From assembly GCA_938008435.1 (NCBI GenBank), contig CALLKK010000009.1, forward strand, positions 62,001-126,000: 64,000 bases of DNA, read 5' to 3'. Position 1 is the first letter of the stretch. Each line of letters begins with the position of its first letter. This document shows, piece after piece, positions 63,079 to 64,000 of this stretch. The position numbers and the translations under genes are program-made. Origin of the DNA: an uncultured Steroidobacter sp. (GTDB lineage: Bacteria > Pseudomonadota > Gammaproteobacteria > Steroidobacterales > Steroidobacteraceae). Below the pieces are notes generated by a model. That model was not told where the DNA came from and did no database searches. It saw only the letters and a list, made by a program, of their open reading frames with translations.

Positions 63079-63246
63079 ATGAACAAGCCGAGATCAGTGC
63101 CGACTTCGCGCGTCATCGCGAGCAGGCGCCTCACATTCACGGCGGGCATCGTCTGTCTGGTCATGCTGCTATGCGGCTGCCGGCGACCGCCGCAGCCCGA
63201 GCCGACGCGCGACCCGCCTGCACCGCAGACGCAACGATTGCGATGA
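63079..63246 (+). CDS. Small predicted lipoprotein (55 residues)
   Basis: Starts ATG AAC AAG CCG and ends TGA at 63246. A basic N-terminus is followed by a hydrophobic segment (TFTAGIVCLVMLLCGC) with a lipobox ending at Cys34, then a proline- and arginine-rich tail (RRPPQPEPTRDPPAPQTQ). The ribosome site is weak. Small proline-rich lipoproteins of this shape are common. It stands before the basic small protein, and the two may be cotranscribed. Confidence 0.5.
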   Translation: MNKPRSVPTSRVIASRRLTFTAGIVCLVMLLCGCRRPPQPEPTRDPPAPQTQRLR

Positions 63247-63292
63247 CCCAAGCGTTACGAGCGGTGACGTACGCACCGCGGAGGGCCGAACC

Positions 63293-63472
63293 ATGAAAGC
63301 CAAGCAAACCAAACGGACATCGCGATCGACAACGAAACGCACCGGCTCGAGCACGCACATGCTGCACAGCCCCTCGCAGCGGCAAGCTCGCGGCGGCACG
63401 AGCAAAGCCGAGCGTCGCTCGCGCACGTTGCGACGGCCCGAGCATGATGCGGACTTCGAGCTGCCGATCTGA
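63293..63472 (+). CDS. Small basic protein (59 residues)
   Basis: Starts ATG AAA GCC AAG with GGAGGG eight bases upstream and ends TGA at 63472. The product is very rich in Lys, Arg, Ser and Thr (MKAKQTKRTSRSTTKRT) and ends DADFELPI. No domain recognised; the composition would suit a nucleic-acid-binding or disordered protein. It converges with the chromate transporter gene, six bases apart. Confidence 0.5.
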   Translation: MKAKQTKRTSRSTTKRTGSSTHMLHSPSQRQARGGTSKAERRSRTLRRPEHDADFELPI

Positions 63473-63478
63473 AGGCCC

Positions 63479-64000
63479 TCACAATACCGTCAGCAGCGAC
63501 GCGCCGACGCACCAGAGCAGCACGAACAAGACCGACGTGCGCTTGTACGCGAGCAGCACGAAACCAACGAGTGCGATCCCCGCATCGCTTGTCGATGTGA
63601 TGCTGCTCGTCCATACCGGGTCGTACCAGGCCGCCGCCAGAATGCCGAGCACCGCTGCGTTGATGCCGGCCACCGCGCTCAACGCACGCGGATGCGCCAC
63701 GATGCGTTGCCAAAGCGGCAGCAATGCGGCCATCAGCACGAGCCCAGGCAGAAAGATCGCAACGAGGCTCACCGATGCGCCTGCGATGCTCGTCGGCACC
63801 GCATCGAGCCGCGCGCCGAGATACGCCGCTACGGAAAACATCGGCCCCGGCACGGCCTGCGCCGCCCCGTAGCCCGCGAGGAACTCGTGATGATCGATCC
63901 AGCCGGGATTCACAACGGCTTCTTCAAGCAGCGGCAGCACGACATGCGCACCGCCGAACACCAATGCCCCGGAACGATAGAACGCTTTCGCAGCAGCAAT
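63479..64000 (-). CDS. chrA: Chromate transporter, C-terminal part
   Basis: The last 173 codons of a ChrA-family transporter; the frame is open to the window edge. FYRSGALVFGGAHVVLPLLE and AGYGAAQAVPGPMFSVAAYLG are the diagnostic motifs of the C-terminal CHR domain (GGAH and PGP). Several membrane helices follow, ending SVLFVLLWCVGASLLTVL. The family exports chromate by proton exchange or handles sulphate. Start and any regulator lie outside the window. Confidence 0.92.
   Translation of the reverse strand: MAAAKAFYRSGALVFGGAHVVLPLLEEAVVNPGWIDHHEFLAGYGAAQAVPGPMFSVAAYLGARLDAVPTSIAGASVSLVAIFLPGLVLMAALLPLWQRIVAHPRALSAVAGINAAVLGILAAAWYDPVWTSSITSTSDAGIALVGFVLLAYKRTSVLFVLLWCVGASLLTVL

Overview
The window is a high-GC, gene-dense bacterial chromosome segment. 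Gene content points to a Gammaproteobacterium: DNA polymerase II (PolB), PA2778/PA2779-type proteins, an Anbu cluster, several TonB-dependent receptors, OmpR- and NarL-type two-component systems, and a CrcB channel. Abundant TonB receptors, secreted glycosidases (GH97, GH51) and a REP-associated transposase would suit a Xanthomonadales/Nevskiales/Steroidobacteraceae-like organism. That placement is inference. No phage, plasmid, CRISPR or rRNA was seen.

Layout. 0-6.4 kb: the end of polB, then the Anbu cluster (circularly permuted ATP-grasp, alpha-E, transglutaminase, Anbu protease), then a PA2779/PA2778 pair. 6.4-8.2 kb: a gene-poor block with tRNA-Arg(TCG) flanked by a long inverted repeat built from GGACACCC motifs. 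8.2-11.8 kb: a sigma factor divergent from a zinc-finger/Ser-Thr-kinase/TPR protein. 11.8-21.6 kb: an alpha/beta hydrolase, a peroxiredoxin, a REP-associated tyrosine transposase (RAYT), a PP-loop (asparagine-synthetase-like) protein, a GH97 glycosidase and a dioxygenase pair, with three more arrays of the same repeat. 21.8-26.5 kb: a TonB receptor and a secreted six-hairpin glycosidase. 26.6-34.4 kb: a stand-alone LysR effector domain, Hsp20, an SPW membrane protein, gamma-glutamyltransferase, DinB, a TetR/Lnt-like pair and a DMT transporter. 34.5-42.2 kb: a frameshifted autotransporter, a membrane-anchored alpha/beta hydrolase and a GH51 arabinofuranosidase. 42.4-53 kb: metabolic enzymes and regulators. 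53-60.5 kb: two PepSY proteins with an OmpR/histidine kinase pair, then a TonB receptor divergent from a NarL-type pair. 60.5-64 kb: a serine hydrolase, DoxX, an EF-hand protein, two small proteins and the end of a chromate transporter.

Two unrelated dispersed repeat families divide the window. Family 1 (core GATGGGTGTCC, both orientations) occurs only between about 7.0 and 21.6 kb, and one array lies directly upstream of the only RAYT gene. Family 2 (arms built from GTAGGCT/AGCCTAC heptamers) occurs only between about 44.5 and 63.1 kb. Family 1 with its RAYT is the most unusual feature. Other points of interest are the kinase with a ZAS-type zinc finger facing a sigma factor, a perfect palindrome covering a tetR start codon, a broken autotransporter, and three proteins under 60 residues that routine gene calling could miss.
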